Of a stretch of 64,000 bases of DNA, positions 34,457-45,662 are shown in pieces; positions within the stretch are counted from its first letter, which is position 1, and each line of letters opens with the position of its first letter. Made by a program: the position numbers and the translations under genes. The notes beneath the pieces are model-generated. The model searched no databases and was not told the origin of the DNA. It saw only the letters and a program-made list of their open reading frames with translations. Source of the DNA: Xylona heveae TC161 (taxonomy: Eukaryota; Ascomycota; Xylonomycetes; Xylonales; Xylonaceae); contig NW_017264201.1 of the NCBI RefSeq assembly GCF_001619985.1, positions 1,116,001-1,180,000 of the forward strand, in the 5' to 3' direction.

Positions 34457-35146
34457 TTCTCGAATATCGAAGCATTCGGTGTTCCTCTGACGCTCATTTG
34501 ATGAAACCACTTTTTGATCAAAGTTGCCTGACGAAGATACATGACGACCTTTACGACCACAAGTAGGGATTGCTAGCTCAAGTGGAAGCAAAGACCAAAA
34601 AATAGGTGAAACCCAAATGGCAAAATAAAAATTCAAAACGGCTAAATGTTGATGCTCGCGCTCGTTTCAGGTAGCTTGTTATCTTAGCTTAATGCAATAT
34701 TTCTACTGGCAGCCTTCCCTAAAGCTTAAGCCAACATTCTTGAAAAGTACATCACTCTGTGTGTTTACGTAGATGTTCTCCTATTCAACAATCGACAAAA
34801 GTTCAATTCCTGCACCGTAACCCTGACCCTGATCGTGGAATTGCTTTTGAACAAGTCTCCCATGCTATATAACCTGCCTCATAGTAACACAAAACTCAAT
34901 GACGCCATGTAATTATATGTAATTATATACAATATATATACTGCTGTAGGTATATGGCCAAAACACATCTCTCTAGATGCTACATGCCCTTGGAACCTGC
35001 CCAAAAAAAGAAAAGGTGATCAGATCCCAAGTTCAGTTGACCCTGTTCATTTTATCCCGCTCAGTTATCCCGTTCATTTTACCCTTTTATTGACAGGTTG
35101 GCAGTGAATATTCTTTCCAACGAATGATAGAAGTAAATCAGTCCGT
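34457..35146. other. Intergenic region between convergent genes
   Basis: These 690 bp contain 3' flanks of the fasciclin and thioesterase genes. An ATAT-rich stretch lies near 34910-34940. No gene supported. Confidence 0.55.
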
Positions 35147-36160
35147 CTAAAACCCGTCTTTGATCTCTCCGAGTTTGAATCCCTTGGGCACAACAAAGAG
35201 GCCTTTGGCCTCCACGCAGACACGCCCGTCAATGGTCTCGAGCGTGGCGTTCACCCAGGCTTTCCGGTCGGTTCGACTATCAGGGTGCACAGGGCCGGCT
35301 TTGATGACGTAGAAGCGGTTGACGAGTGTTGGTGCGCGGTATTGCAGTTCGAGGTTGGCTGTGACGGCTGCAGGATGGGGTATATGGGTTAGTTGAAAGG
35401 TGAAAGGTGAAGGATATCAGTCAAACGTACCCGTCCTGGCGGGCATGCTCTTCGCAGCAACCCGCCCTAAGCTCTCATCCAGCAACGTCGCCAACGCTCC
35501 GCCATGCGTGACGCCCGGCCAGCCGCCCAAGCCGCCGCCAATAAACACTACAGTGGTTGCTTCGCCTGTAGCCTCGTTCCAGAAGACGCGCTGCACGGGC
35601 AAGCCTCTTGTGCCAGCCATGGGGCCGGTCGTAAGCCTGTGCGCCCGATCCGCAGGATCCACAAACGCGCTGTATGCTTCCCATTCGCGACAGTACGGGT
35701 CGGCGCGCAACTGCTGGACAATGTCCAGCTTGTCCAGGTCGCCGACTAAACTGGCGATAAGGAGCTTGTCCTCGTGACTGTGTGGTAGCGGAAGCGGCGG
35801 CGGCAGGACGGAGAAGCGCACCATCTGGCCTGCTGTAAGGCCGAGCATGAGAAAGACGGCGGCATAGATTACGCGCCGGAGGTTGCGGCGGTCCTTTCGT
35901 TGCGGCGGCTTCTCGGGAGTTGGTGGAGGAGTGGGAGGAATAGGCGGAGGGGTTGAGTCGGATCCATTGGTGGAAGGGGAAGATGATGTTGCGGCGGTTT
36001 TGCTCGAATTGGGAGTGGTTTGAGCGGCAGGATGTGTTTCGATGGTGGTTGCATATGTTCGTAGTGTGCAAGACCCCGTAGAGCTGCGCATTGAGGAGAT
36101 GCGCCCAAGTTGGGCGGATACGCGCGGAGAGGACCGCAGTTGGCGCAGCGTGGAGAGCAT
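35147..36160 (-). CDS. Hotdog-fold thioesterase (mitochondrial, THEM-like), 316 aa
   Basis: Exons on the minus strand: 36160-35431 and 35367-35147. The N-terminus is basic and Ser/Arg-rich, as in a mitochondrial leader, followed by a Pro-rich stretch and one membrane segment (VIYAAVFLMLGLTAGQMVRF, about residues 97-116). The hotdog domain then has FIGGGLGGWPGVTHGGALATLLDESLGR, with the HGG motif and the DE pair of acyl-CoA thioesterases, and continues in exon 2 (VTANLELQYRAPTLVNRFYVI, VCVEAKGLFVVP). The substrate is unknown. Such proteins are found in most Pezizomycotina. The neighbours give no clue to its role. Confidence 0.88.
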
Positions 36161-37144
36161 TTCAAGATGCGAGATTTGGAATATTTCCAGTTGACGGATG
36201 ATAGTGTGAAAAAGAACGCTGAGATTGGTTCGTAATTATTAGAGTAGGGTTATTGTCATCTGTGGTTTATGTACATGATGATGGCGCAATTAATAAAAGT
36301 GAACGTTTATTGCTGATGTTTGTAAAGTTGGAATTATCTAGAGTCTAGTTAGAGCGCGGTATTTACCGAGATCTATGGTGTTTGCGGCATAACGCAGGAA
36401 CGAAATGCGGAGCTGGCCCACAGGTTCAAGAGCTTTTGAATGGGAGAAATTTAGATGGAATGTTTTAATAAGTTATTTGAGGCATTCAAGCATACAGCTC
36501 GTTTTGGGGGAGCGTGAATCGTGTATAGAAACGTTTAGTTTGGAGTTGGCCGTACGAGATGCATACTCGTCCGACAGTCTAGAGGAGTGTGCAAATGATG
36601 TCAGACGGATGTAGCTCCGAATATCGGCGAAAGAGCCGCTCAGTAAGGATTATGCCTCTTGGGAGTATTGGAATAATGCGTGAAATGTTTCAATGTTAGT
36701 GTGATGCTCGGATTGGATGCGAGATCTCCATGAGCAGGAATGGCGGGGAATGGTTGTTTGTCAATTTGGGGTCGCAAGCTGTACGAGGGGCTTCGCGGGG
36801 CAGATTGGAATTTGGAATTTGGAATTAGGAATTAGGTAGTTAACTTACCGACGGTCAGCACTGGGTTTTGTGGCACTTATCTTACTGCATTGAGCTCTGA
36901 TCTGATCGTTAATCTATATCACATCATCTCTGTACCATTACTTTTTTGATCAAGTGGACCCAGAGCACCTTGGTGAAACCCATATTACTTATACTGCGTC
37001 TATTTCTCGACTCATCTTTCGATACGCCCTTTCTTCCACACTCTATTTCCCCTCCCTTTTAAAGTAAACATCCCACAAACACCTCAGCTCACACTTCTCT
37101 TTCATCCTTCCACCCTCGACCAATTCTCATCCAAAATATCCAAA
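36161..37144. promoter_or_regulatory. Intergenic region upstream of peroxiredoxin gene
   Basis: These 984 bp hold the divergent promoters of the thioesterase and peroxiredoxin genes. A short GGAATTTGGAATT/GGAATTAGG run lies at 36809-36834. The leader before 37145 is rich in CT, typical of strongly expressed fungal genes. I found no clear Yap1 site. Confidence 0.45.
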
Positions 37145-37884
37145 ATGTCGGGCCTCAAAGTTGGTGAACAGTTCCCCCAGGACGTTGTCTTCTCGTAAGT
37201 TTTGCGATTTGTGCAGTCCATCTTTTTACGTCTGCTGACTTCTCAGTTACGTTCCTTACACTGAAGAGAAGTCCGACATCACTGCTTGCGGCATCCCCCA
37301 GAACTACAACGCAAGCAAGGAATTCGCCGGCAAGAAGGTCGTTCTCTTCTCTGTCCCTGGTAAGACATGAAATGAGCTCAGTTTCGCACTTTTGATGATC
37401 CATCCTCTGACCGTTTTCGTAGGTGCTTTCACGCCTGGCTGCTCTGCACGCCACCTGCCCGGTTACATTGAGCACCTCAAGGATTTCAAGAGCAAGGGCG
37501 TCGACATTGTCGCCGTCATTGCCTTCAACGACGCCTGGGTTATGAGCGCCTGGGGTAAGGCCAATGGCATCAAGGGAGACGACATTGTAAGTTCACTACT
37601 GCAACACGATTCAATATATGTACAGATAAGCTAATTTCTCCACTGTAGCTTTTCCTCTCCGACCCTGACGCCAAGTTCTCCTCGAGCATCGGCTGGACGG
37701 CTGGTCCCCGTACTGCCCGCTACGCTCTCGCTCTTGACAACAACAAGGTTATCTATGCTGAGAAAGAACCCGCTCCTGGCGAAGTCACGGTGAGTTATTC
37801 CGTCTGGAGATTCTATTTCCCCAACATCTTTTGCTCATATAACTGCAGGTCTCTGGCGCCGAGGCTGTCCTCGCCAAGCTCTAA
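37145..37884 (+). CDS. Peroxiredoxin PMP20/Ahp1 type (Asp f 3-like)
   Basis: Five exons: 37145-37194, 37247-37359, 37423-37586, 37649-37789, 37849-37884; 167 aa, the family length. It reduces peroxides with thiols. The peroxidatic cysteine is C61 in [14 protein letters not shown], and a second Cys lies at ITACGIPQ (residue 31). Other family blocks are [16 protein letters not shown] and RYALALDNN. The last three residues, AKL, form a peroxisomal targeting signal of the PTS1 type. Codon choice is strongly C-ending and the leader is CT-rich, as expected for high expression. The fungal family includes the allergen Asp f 3. Confidence 0.97.
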
Positions 37885-38879
37885 ATACCTTCTGTAAGAC
37901 GCGTGGTACCACCCAACTCTGGAACAATTGAATGCGTACTCGAAGCTTCGCCTTTGTTCTACTCTTCATCGGATGCGGGGACCAGAGATAGAGGCTGCCA
38001 TCACAAAGATACAATAGCTAGCTGATGATAGATGAGAATCATGAATTATAATTTAACGATCAACACGCAATCTTTAACCAGCTTTCTGCGGTGATGTTGG
38101 CGTTTGGGGTGTGGCAGTAACTATCACAGTTGCGTTTGAAGCTTTACGGTTAAGCTGATATGCTTTTGCTGAGGCGTCCTTTTACCTGAGTTGTCGCCAA
38201 GATGACGCGACGCGGGTGGGGTCATTTGGCTCGGTAAGCACGGTTGCGACGGCCCGTGGGCAAGTAGAGCCGCTCCAGTCAGGGCAGATACACGGCAGTA
38301 TACCTACAACGACTACTTAGTATACCTAGAGGAGGTTTGTACTAGAAACCCTGAGCCACTAACTGGGACGGCTGTTTGATTGAGAAAGGGACTCGGAGGG
38401 GCTCCAACGCTTCACCTAAACCCAATCAGTTTTGGTCTCATGAACCTCCGACTCTGTAGGGGCTGAATTGTCAAGTGTTTTGGGTGTGACGCAGCTCCCC
38501 CAATGTGGCATGTTTCTGATTTCTTGATTTTCCTGTCTGTTATTATCTGCGGAAACCGACGCCACATTTATTTCGACGAGGGACACTTCATCACATCCTG
38601 CATTGTTGGTCTCGACTTATCGGTCCTTGGCCATGGTATCACAACTTAATGGCCGTAGGCACCGTTACTGCTATTTCCCTGGTTGAAATTGGGCCCTGAG
38701 ATCTTCCAACCCTCCTTCCCCCTCATCACAACACCACAACACCACCCCCCCCCCAAAACCCCTAAAACCTTCCCATTCAAGCCTCCAATCTCGTGTGCAC
38801 CTCGTCATGTTTGTCGCGAGACAAGTAATATTGTGCTGTCATTGTCGATTTCACCTTGCAAAGCTTAACCGCCGACACG
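37885..38879. other. Intergenic region, peroxiredoxin to 1,125-aa gene
   Basis: About 1 kb between two plus-strand genes; it holds the 3' flank of the first and the promoter of the second. A C-rich/A-rich run occurs at 38730-38775. No gene seen. Confidence 0.55.
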
Positions 38880-41800
38880 ATGCCTTTCTCCCTCGCTCGA
38901 CGACCCAGGGCGAGCACGGATGAGGACTCGAGGAGTCGCTCTGATGATTCTGAAAAACCTCGACGTCGCAAGACCTTGCGCGATCTTCTCTTAAAGGGAT
39001 CAGGGAAGAAGCAAGACGCGTCATCGGATGCGTCCAGCGATGTATGTATTGAAAACTGTAGACTATCTGTTTACCTTTACCCGATGGTGAACCTGTCGCT
39101 GAATATCAGCAATAGACATCAAGAGCATCTGCCACCTTCCCCAAACCAGAGAGCGCGCGGTCATCATGCAATGTAGACAAACCTCTTCCTGCGCCGCCGG
39201 ATTCACATGAAGGAGTCCAGCCTGCACAACCCAACGCCATGTCTCCTGCAACCCCAGGCAAAATACAAAGAATTATGCATCCACTGAGCTGGGCAGACGT
39301 GCAGAACCTCTTCTCGGGCGCACCTCAATTCTGCATCAGTCGAATTCCACATCGTCAGCATCACCCGGTGGTAGTGTTCCCATGGAACCTGGAGCTTCAA
39401 GTGCGCGACGTAAGTGACTGCCTCAGGATACAACATCCGGCCCTAGCGGCGGCGACTCTGTCTCCCAATCTCCCAATTCCAGACTCATCGGCCAGACCTC
39501 ACACCGGAAAATCTTCCGAGGCAGAAAATGATTATGGTTGGCGTGGAGGGTTCGACTCTGGCATCCACGAGCGACCATGCATGCTCAGCAGTCACGGCTC
39601 AGAACCTGGAACGGTGGGCTTCATTCATTTTCTCGAGATGGAGGTGGCAGACACGCTCCAGATTCCAGAAGCGCCCAGAAAGCGCAGTCATGCAGAAGAT
39701 GAAGACACTGGACCAAAAGGGAGAGAGAACATCCACTGGAACGATTTCTTCCACCGCCGACAAGACAAGGGTGAAAAGGTTGGGATACGTAGCATCAACC
39801 TAAGCACCATTGTTGATCGCTTGCGCGAGCTGAGTGATCTATTTCATACTGTGGGAGACGATAAATTATACGGTGAAGTACTGGGGAAGCACACCCCCGA
39901 GCACCTCTACACTGATCTCTTCACGAGATTACTTTATCCTCCAAGCCGCGTGGGAGAGCTCGATGCAAACGATCCATACAGTCTGAAGGTACAAATTGGA
40001 GGGCTGATGAAGGTCCTAGGACTGCACGGGCTCTGGATTGATTTCAGCTCCGTCGAATGGCGGATCAAACTTGGTCAGATTCTCTGGACAAATTTCTCAG
40101 AGGAAAGCCATGAAGCTCTCAGCGTAGAGGCAGATTCGCCTGAACGTCACTGGCTGCTTCTTCAGATTCTCTTGTCTTGCGAGCTGCTGCTCCGTCTGGA
40201 CGTGGTTGTAAAGGGCACAAATACTACGGTGCTGGAGGAGATGCATTTAACCAAGCACGAGATTCACCACTTCAATAAGCATCGGACACGAAAGATTGAT
40301 TGGGATCTTATCCTCGCGAGACGTTTTCTGGTCAATGTCAAGGTGGTTCCGCATAAGATCAGCCCTCCACAACCGAAAATGGCCAGACCTGGATGGTTTT
40401 CGTCTTTGCTTCCTGACCACTCTTCATCCTCAAATGGGGGTATCGCACATTATCTTCATCCCAATAGCCATGATGAGAAGCACGATGTTTATCATGATGC
40501 GACCTTTTGGCCTCGTCATCCAGCAAGCCAGCTTTCTGGGCTCATTCATTTTGCCCGCAGCATTGAGTGGCCGAACATGGATGTTTTGGAAACAAAACTG
40601 ACAGAAAAGTTTGAGGCTTCGCCACTGGCGAACCCTGACGCGACGCCCGGACACAGCATGGCAAGCACTCCTGCAGCGGCTACACCTGGATCGACAAGGA
40701 CGACACAGAGTAGCTACTTTTCAGGAGCGCCAGTCAGGCCACTGCCACATCGTAAGCTAACTCAGCGCTCTCTACGTCTGTCCCCACATCCATCATCGCT
40801 TGATCCGGAGGCGGTCAACATGGGCGGCTGGCTCAGTAGATCATGGTTCACCGGCTTCATCTTACCGGGAGAAGCCATGTCGCATTTCTTGATTTCGACC
40901 CTGCTAGAAAACGATGGAGAAGCAGTTGAGAAATTGGGTGACTCTGCCAATCTGTATGGCGGCTTTGCCTATCAAGGCCGCAGTTTTTGGAGCAAAAGCT
41001 GCGTTGTGGGACGGGTGCTTGCGCCAATGGAAGGTACAAAGGAATGTGCATGGTGGTTGAGTCTTCCCATTGTTCCGCGTGGCTTCGAAGATGGATGGCT
41101 AGATATTGAAGCTATTCCGATGACGGGACACGGAAAAGCAAGAATCGAGGATGGCGAAATCGTTTCCAAATCCTCGCGGCTCCTTGGCATGGGCAGTCTC
41201 GACAGTGGGATCCTCCCGGGTGATTTCACCCTACCGATCGATCCTCATGCCGTACCTGGGCACTCTGAAAATATGGAAATCCGCTTCGAGGATTTAGCCC
41301 TGGACGCTGTTGATGAAAAAGAGTCAATGCTGGAAGGCGAAGAGGATGACGGGAACGAAGAGTCCAGTGACGGGGGCGAAGAACATGATGAAGAGGAAGG
41401 ATCTGGACATTCCGAGGAAGTTACCACTGATGCGACAGAGCCGCCGCCCTTACGGACATATTCCGCTTGTATCAACTTCTCAATACACGACCTTTCGTCG
41501 TCTGGCGCCGATTCTACAGATGCCACGCCTCACAATGTTGCCCTGCGCCTTTCACACGATGTCTATTTCGTCACATCTTTTCCATGTCACTACTCACCGC
41601 ATACGAAACTGATTAGTCCGCCCAGCACACCAGGTGGATCTTCCACAGTCCATCAAACAGACGGAGACAACCTGGCACGGTCCCAGTCAGCACCAGTACC
41701 CCCTCCAACATCTCCTTCGCCAGTCTCTATCCCGCCGGTTGAGCAGACGCCTGCTGCAACCGTTAAATCTCCTTTAGCGACACCGATACCTTCGTCACAA

Positions 41801-42331
41801 GTGCTGGTTGAGACTAGCAATAGTACTGCTTCAAATAATGTTACTTCTACCGCTCCTGCATCCCAATCTCTTCCTCAAACCTCGCAAGCTGGCACAGGCG
41901 CACTTGCAAACCTATCCGACTCACCATACCATACTCCTCATCATGCATCCTTCCGGCCACACCATCCGCTACTTCACCTGAATCATCGTCTACCGGTTCA
42001 TCCCTTACATAATACTTACTCGTACGCTTTTATCTCGCTGTCAACTCTCCTGTCGTCTGATCTGTCCGAGATCAAGGCGGCAAAGCCATACTCACAGCAA
42101 CAAGGCATGCTCGGAACTCCAGACCGGCCACGAGGCGAAAAGAACGAAAAGGCATTGCCGGTGACCAAAATCATTGATGCTCGTGGCCCCGCGACAAACG
42201 AAGTCTTTGCCCGAGCCTGGTGTGCCCATCATGGAGTTGGCGCAGTCATTGGCCGCAACGGACGTACCTGTCTTAGTTGCTGTGTACGCGAAGCCAATGC
42301 CCTCGGTCTAGAATTTGTCATTCGCGTCTAG
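38880..42331 (+). CDS. Conserved fungal protein of unknown function, 1,125 aa
   Basis: Exons 38880-39041 and 39116-42331. I do not recognise a named domain; the pattern HPLSWADVQNLFSGAPQF, PWNLELQVRDVSD and GSEPGTVGFIHFLE is one I associate with an uncharacterised Pezizomycotina family. The N-terminus is Arg/Ser-rich. An acidic block near residues 770-800 (EEDDGNEESSDGGEEHDEEEGS) is followed by a long Ser/Pro/Thr-rich low-complexity part. The C-terminus is again ordered, with a Cys-containing end (RTCLSCCVREANALGL). The intron joins DASSDASSD to TSRASATF in frame; the upstream ATG at 38880 gives MPFSLARRPR. No signal peptide or membrane segment. A role cannot be given. Confidence 0.8.
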
Positions 42332-43618
42332 TCCAGTTCAAATATGTCATCGTTGTGTCTTTTTCAGTTGAGACTGTCCAGCTGAGACGGTCCAGTTGAG
42401 AAGCACATACTAGCGTCGATTTTCCAACTGTCCTCTGCGAACACACCTTGATAATGTCATTAATTATCATTTCACGTTTCCACGACCTCTATGACCTTTT
42501 TCGAGCATGTCACGCATCTGATCCTAACAGTTGCTATCCTCGCAGACTTTGTCTCTTGGTTTCCCTTTTCTTCTCGAGATGTTGCCGTTTCGTCTCTCAG
42601 TTTTTCGTTTTGTCCCAATGTTTCCCCTTGTCTTCCTAATACCCCTAATATCCTGCCTCTAATATTAGTTGCCTCTTCGTCTACGACTCGTTTTGTCGCG
42701 ATATTCCCCCTCTTGTAACCTGCAATTGACTCTTGTATTGCTTTATTCAGTACCATCCTCTTTGTATTCAGTATTATCTTCTTTGTGTTCGGTATTATCC
42801 TCTTTGTATTCGGTATTAATCATCCCTATTTGACTAGATTGTCTTATTTTTTTTCCCCACTCACTTTTCTCCTCCCCCTCTTTTCTTTCTCGTTTTTTTT
42901 TCCTCCTTCAAGTCCTACGTCCATTCTACATCCTCCCAAGCAATGCGCTTCTTATGACAGAGTCAATACCAATACCCCCTGCTAGTTAGTTTGTCTAGTC
43001 TAGTCTAGTCTCATCAAGTCTACTCAAGTCATATAAATTGAAGACAGTAATTCCTTGAACGATTCCATCAATTTTGAAATAATCAATCATTCGATTCACA
43101 TTGCCTTCAATCACGACTGATTGATGCCATTCGTCGTTGGGGCGCGTTGTGCTCGTCTAGTATCCTGTATTGTCATCCTCATCCTGCTTCCTCATCTTGC
43201 ATCCTCATCTTGCATCCTCATCTTGCATCCTCATCTTGCATCCTNNNNNNNNNNNNNNNNNNNNNNNNNNNNNNNNNNNTCCTCATCTTGCATCCTCATC
43301 TTGCATCCTCATCTTGCATCCTCATCTTGCATCCTGATACGATACTGTTACGATGCTGTTACGATATTGTCACTGTTCTGATACTGATACTGTTCTGATA
43401 CTAATACGACACTGATACTGACGGACACGATACTGAAATCCTCCCATGGCAATGACAACAATGTAATAGTTTTAATACAGAATTAATTGTCTTTTTATAT
43501 ACTAAAACGTCGACTTTTATCTTCTTTCTCTTATAAGGTTCGACTAGAAGTGGAATTGGTTGGACCTGAGTGTAAAGTAACTGAAGTGGAATGACAGAGG
43601 GCGAAACCCAGCGGGAAA
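42332..43618. other. Intergenic region with minisatellite and assembly gap
   Basis: About 1.3 kb between convergent genes. It is pyrimidine-rich on the plus strand (42840-42940), then carries CTAGT repeats (42990-43010), a 13-bp minisatellite with 35 N, and GATACTG-like repeats at 43335-43430. No gene could be supported. Confidence 0.7.
43185..43335. repeat. 13-bp minisatellite spanning an assembly gap
   Basis: The unit CTTGCATCCTCAT is repeated head to tail on both sides of 35 N at 43245-43279. The gap is therefore most likely a collapsed or unresolved part of the same array, whose true length is unknown. Confidence 0.92.
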
Positions 43619-44824
43619 TCACCAATGCTCCTCCCCAATAACCACGTCCTCGACCCCCTTGACTCCCGCTCCAAACCACCGCTCGTCCCCGCCGAGTCCC
43701 ATCCCCAACAGCACGTCGTTGCCGCTCATTTGCCGCTTCCGCATCCGCCCGTCCGGCGCAAACGTCCAGTCCTCGAGCCCGTAGCACCGTTTCCATTTGC
43801 CCTGGCCGATCTGCGGGAGGTGCAGCGTGATGAAGCTGTCCAGCGCGGCGGCGAGGTCGATTTCTCGTGATTCGCGGGATTCGCTGGATTCTGGTCCTCC
43901 TGTGCCCGAAACCGTCGGCAAAGTCCCTGCTCCTGACGTCGCAAAGCCAGCCCCGACAGCCGCCTTGGCCGCCTCAATAATGTCCTCCCGCGTCAAGACA
44001 TCATGGGCGTCGCGATACTCGTACCAAAACTGCACGGCGATGCGATTGTCCGTGAAAGCAAACAGCTCCTTGCGCAGAACATAGTCTTGCTCTTTCGCCC
44101 ATTTGGCGCTCAGGAACGTCTTGATGGCGTCCTGCCCGCGCAGGAAGGTCGACCGGTTGCGCCAGACGCTGTCGGGCGTGTATGCCAGCGCGATCCGCGC
44201 GGGGTCTCTACTCCATGTTAGATTCGGTCCGTAGCGTTGGGTGATATGGATTGTAGAATATGAAGGGTTCAATGTTGAGTGTGGAGTGTGGAGTATGGAG
44301 TACTGAGTATTGGACGATATGAAAGGGTGGAATGCATGTGGGAGTTATAAAGTATGATAGCATGTAACCGATATATCTCCCCAACATGGGCAAAAGTGAC
44401 ATGTTATAGGTGAAAAGAAGAAGAAAAAAGAAAACGGAAAATAAGATGCTAAGAGAATGCAAACAGCCATTTCAAGAAAACAAGTAGACGTCCCCGCAGA
44501 AGGCTTGCATGACAACATGCGTCATACAAGGTCTTCAAGCGTGATAGCCAAGCAACCAAGTTATAGCTGGGTAACCACCCAGGAAGATGAAGCGTTGAGA
44601 GCTAACAGCATGATATTAAGAAGCAAACGGAAAAAATGTGTACAAAAAACATCAGAAATAATATCGAAGCCTCAAAGAAGTGATATCGAATACTAACAGC
44701 ACTGATAGCGAAAAACCAAAAGTGTCTAAAAACCAAGTACGTACTGCGTATTCCACAAGTCCTGCGCGGCTTTGACTTTCTGCCGCGCCGTCTCTGCCGT
44801 AAACGGGGGTTTATTCGCAGCCAT
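43619..44824 (-). CDS. NTF2-like (DUF1348/SnoaL) family protein, 222 aa
   Basis: Exons on the minus strand: 44824-44745 (starting [26 protein letters not shown]) and 44207-43619. The fold is shown by [43 protein letters not shown] and [26 protein letters not shown]1348 proteins are usually about 150 aa; here a Gly/Ser-rich insertion of about 60 residues ([17 protein letters not shown]...) breaks the fold between YEYRDA and KWKRCYG. The intron is 537 nt, unusually long. The ATG at 44824 gives the family N-terminus; the open frame from 44272 would replace it with a non-conserved start. Function unknown; some members are steroid-isomerase-like. Confidence 0.88.
44208..44744 (-). other. Long intron of the NTF2-like gene
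   Basis: This 537-nt intron has donor GTACGT and an acceptor GAGTAG. It is purine-rich on the plus strand, with TGGAG repeats at 44274-44300. Its short open frame (44457-44696) looks non-coding. No embedded RNA was recognised. Confidence 0.75.
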
Positions 44825-45662
44825 TGCCCCGTTCTACTTTAGGACAACCGTGACAGTAGATGAGATATAGAAGCTGTGTAACTTCTTTTCTAAGGTCTCT
44901 CTTTAATAGGTGTTTGCATGAAATGGGACGAGAATTAAGACAAATAATTTATTAGAATCATGTATTGCTATCGTAGCTGTGAGTAGGTTGCTGACATGGT
45001 GAGTCAATAGAGCACCCTGGCACCGAGCAACGCACCTCGCTAAGTGAGCTCAGTCGGCAGATCAGCATGGCAGATGAGGTTGGGTCGGAGTTAACATGCG
45101 GGGTTAGTTGCGGTACGTTGCCCTGCTGCGGGGCTTACGATTGAGATGGAAATGGATCTGATAAGATCGGTAGCCCGGCGGGCGGGTAAGGCGGAGCTAG
45201 GGTTACCTACCGTAAGTGAGGTCACCCAAGAAAAATGGGCCGGAAATAACATGAATGCAATTGCGTGCAATGGAGACTTGCAAGTCAGAATTTAGAATTT
45301 GCGGTTGGGTATTGGTATAGAATTGCTGAGGATTCTGTAGAGGTATCTCGACAGACAAGATACTTGAGCTAATATGCATGAACCATAAATCTGGAAAAAA
45401 TTTAGCTGTTTATTTAGTATTACAGAGCCCTTAGTCCTTCCCCAGAAGGCCAAAGATTCTAGAGACCACAAAGACAAGTAAGATTCCTAAAGGATAAGAC
45501 ATTTAGAAGCTCCTTTGATAGATTGGCCATAAGAATTAACTCCAGAAATCGGATCGCGCCTCGATGATGCTTAGATCCCCAACTCCACCCTGGATATCAT
45601 TCGTAAACAAAGAACAAACGGGAAAATATCAAGTAATTGCGGAATTTGAAAATGGTTTGTGG
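44825..45662. other. Intergenic region between two minus-strand genes
   Basis: These 838 bp hold the promoter of the NTF2-like gene and the 3' flank of the MTC5-like gene. No gene supported. The middle part (45000-45230) is GC-rich without repeats. Confidence 0.55.

Noticed and set aside
43185-43335. CRISPR-like array
   Set aside because: The 13-bp units are directly adjacent with no unique spacers; it is a eukaryotic minisatellite.
43540-43560. GGTTCGA B-box-like word, possible tRNA
   Set aside because: No flanking T-stem and no upstream A box at the right distance.
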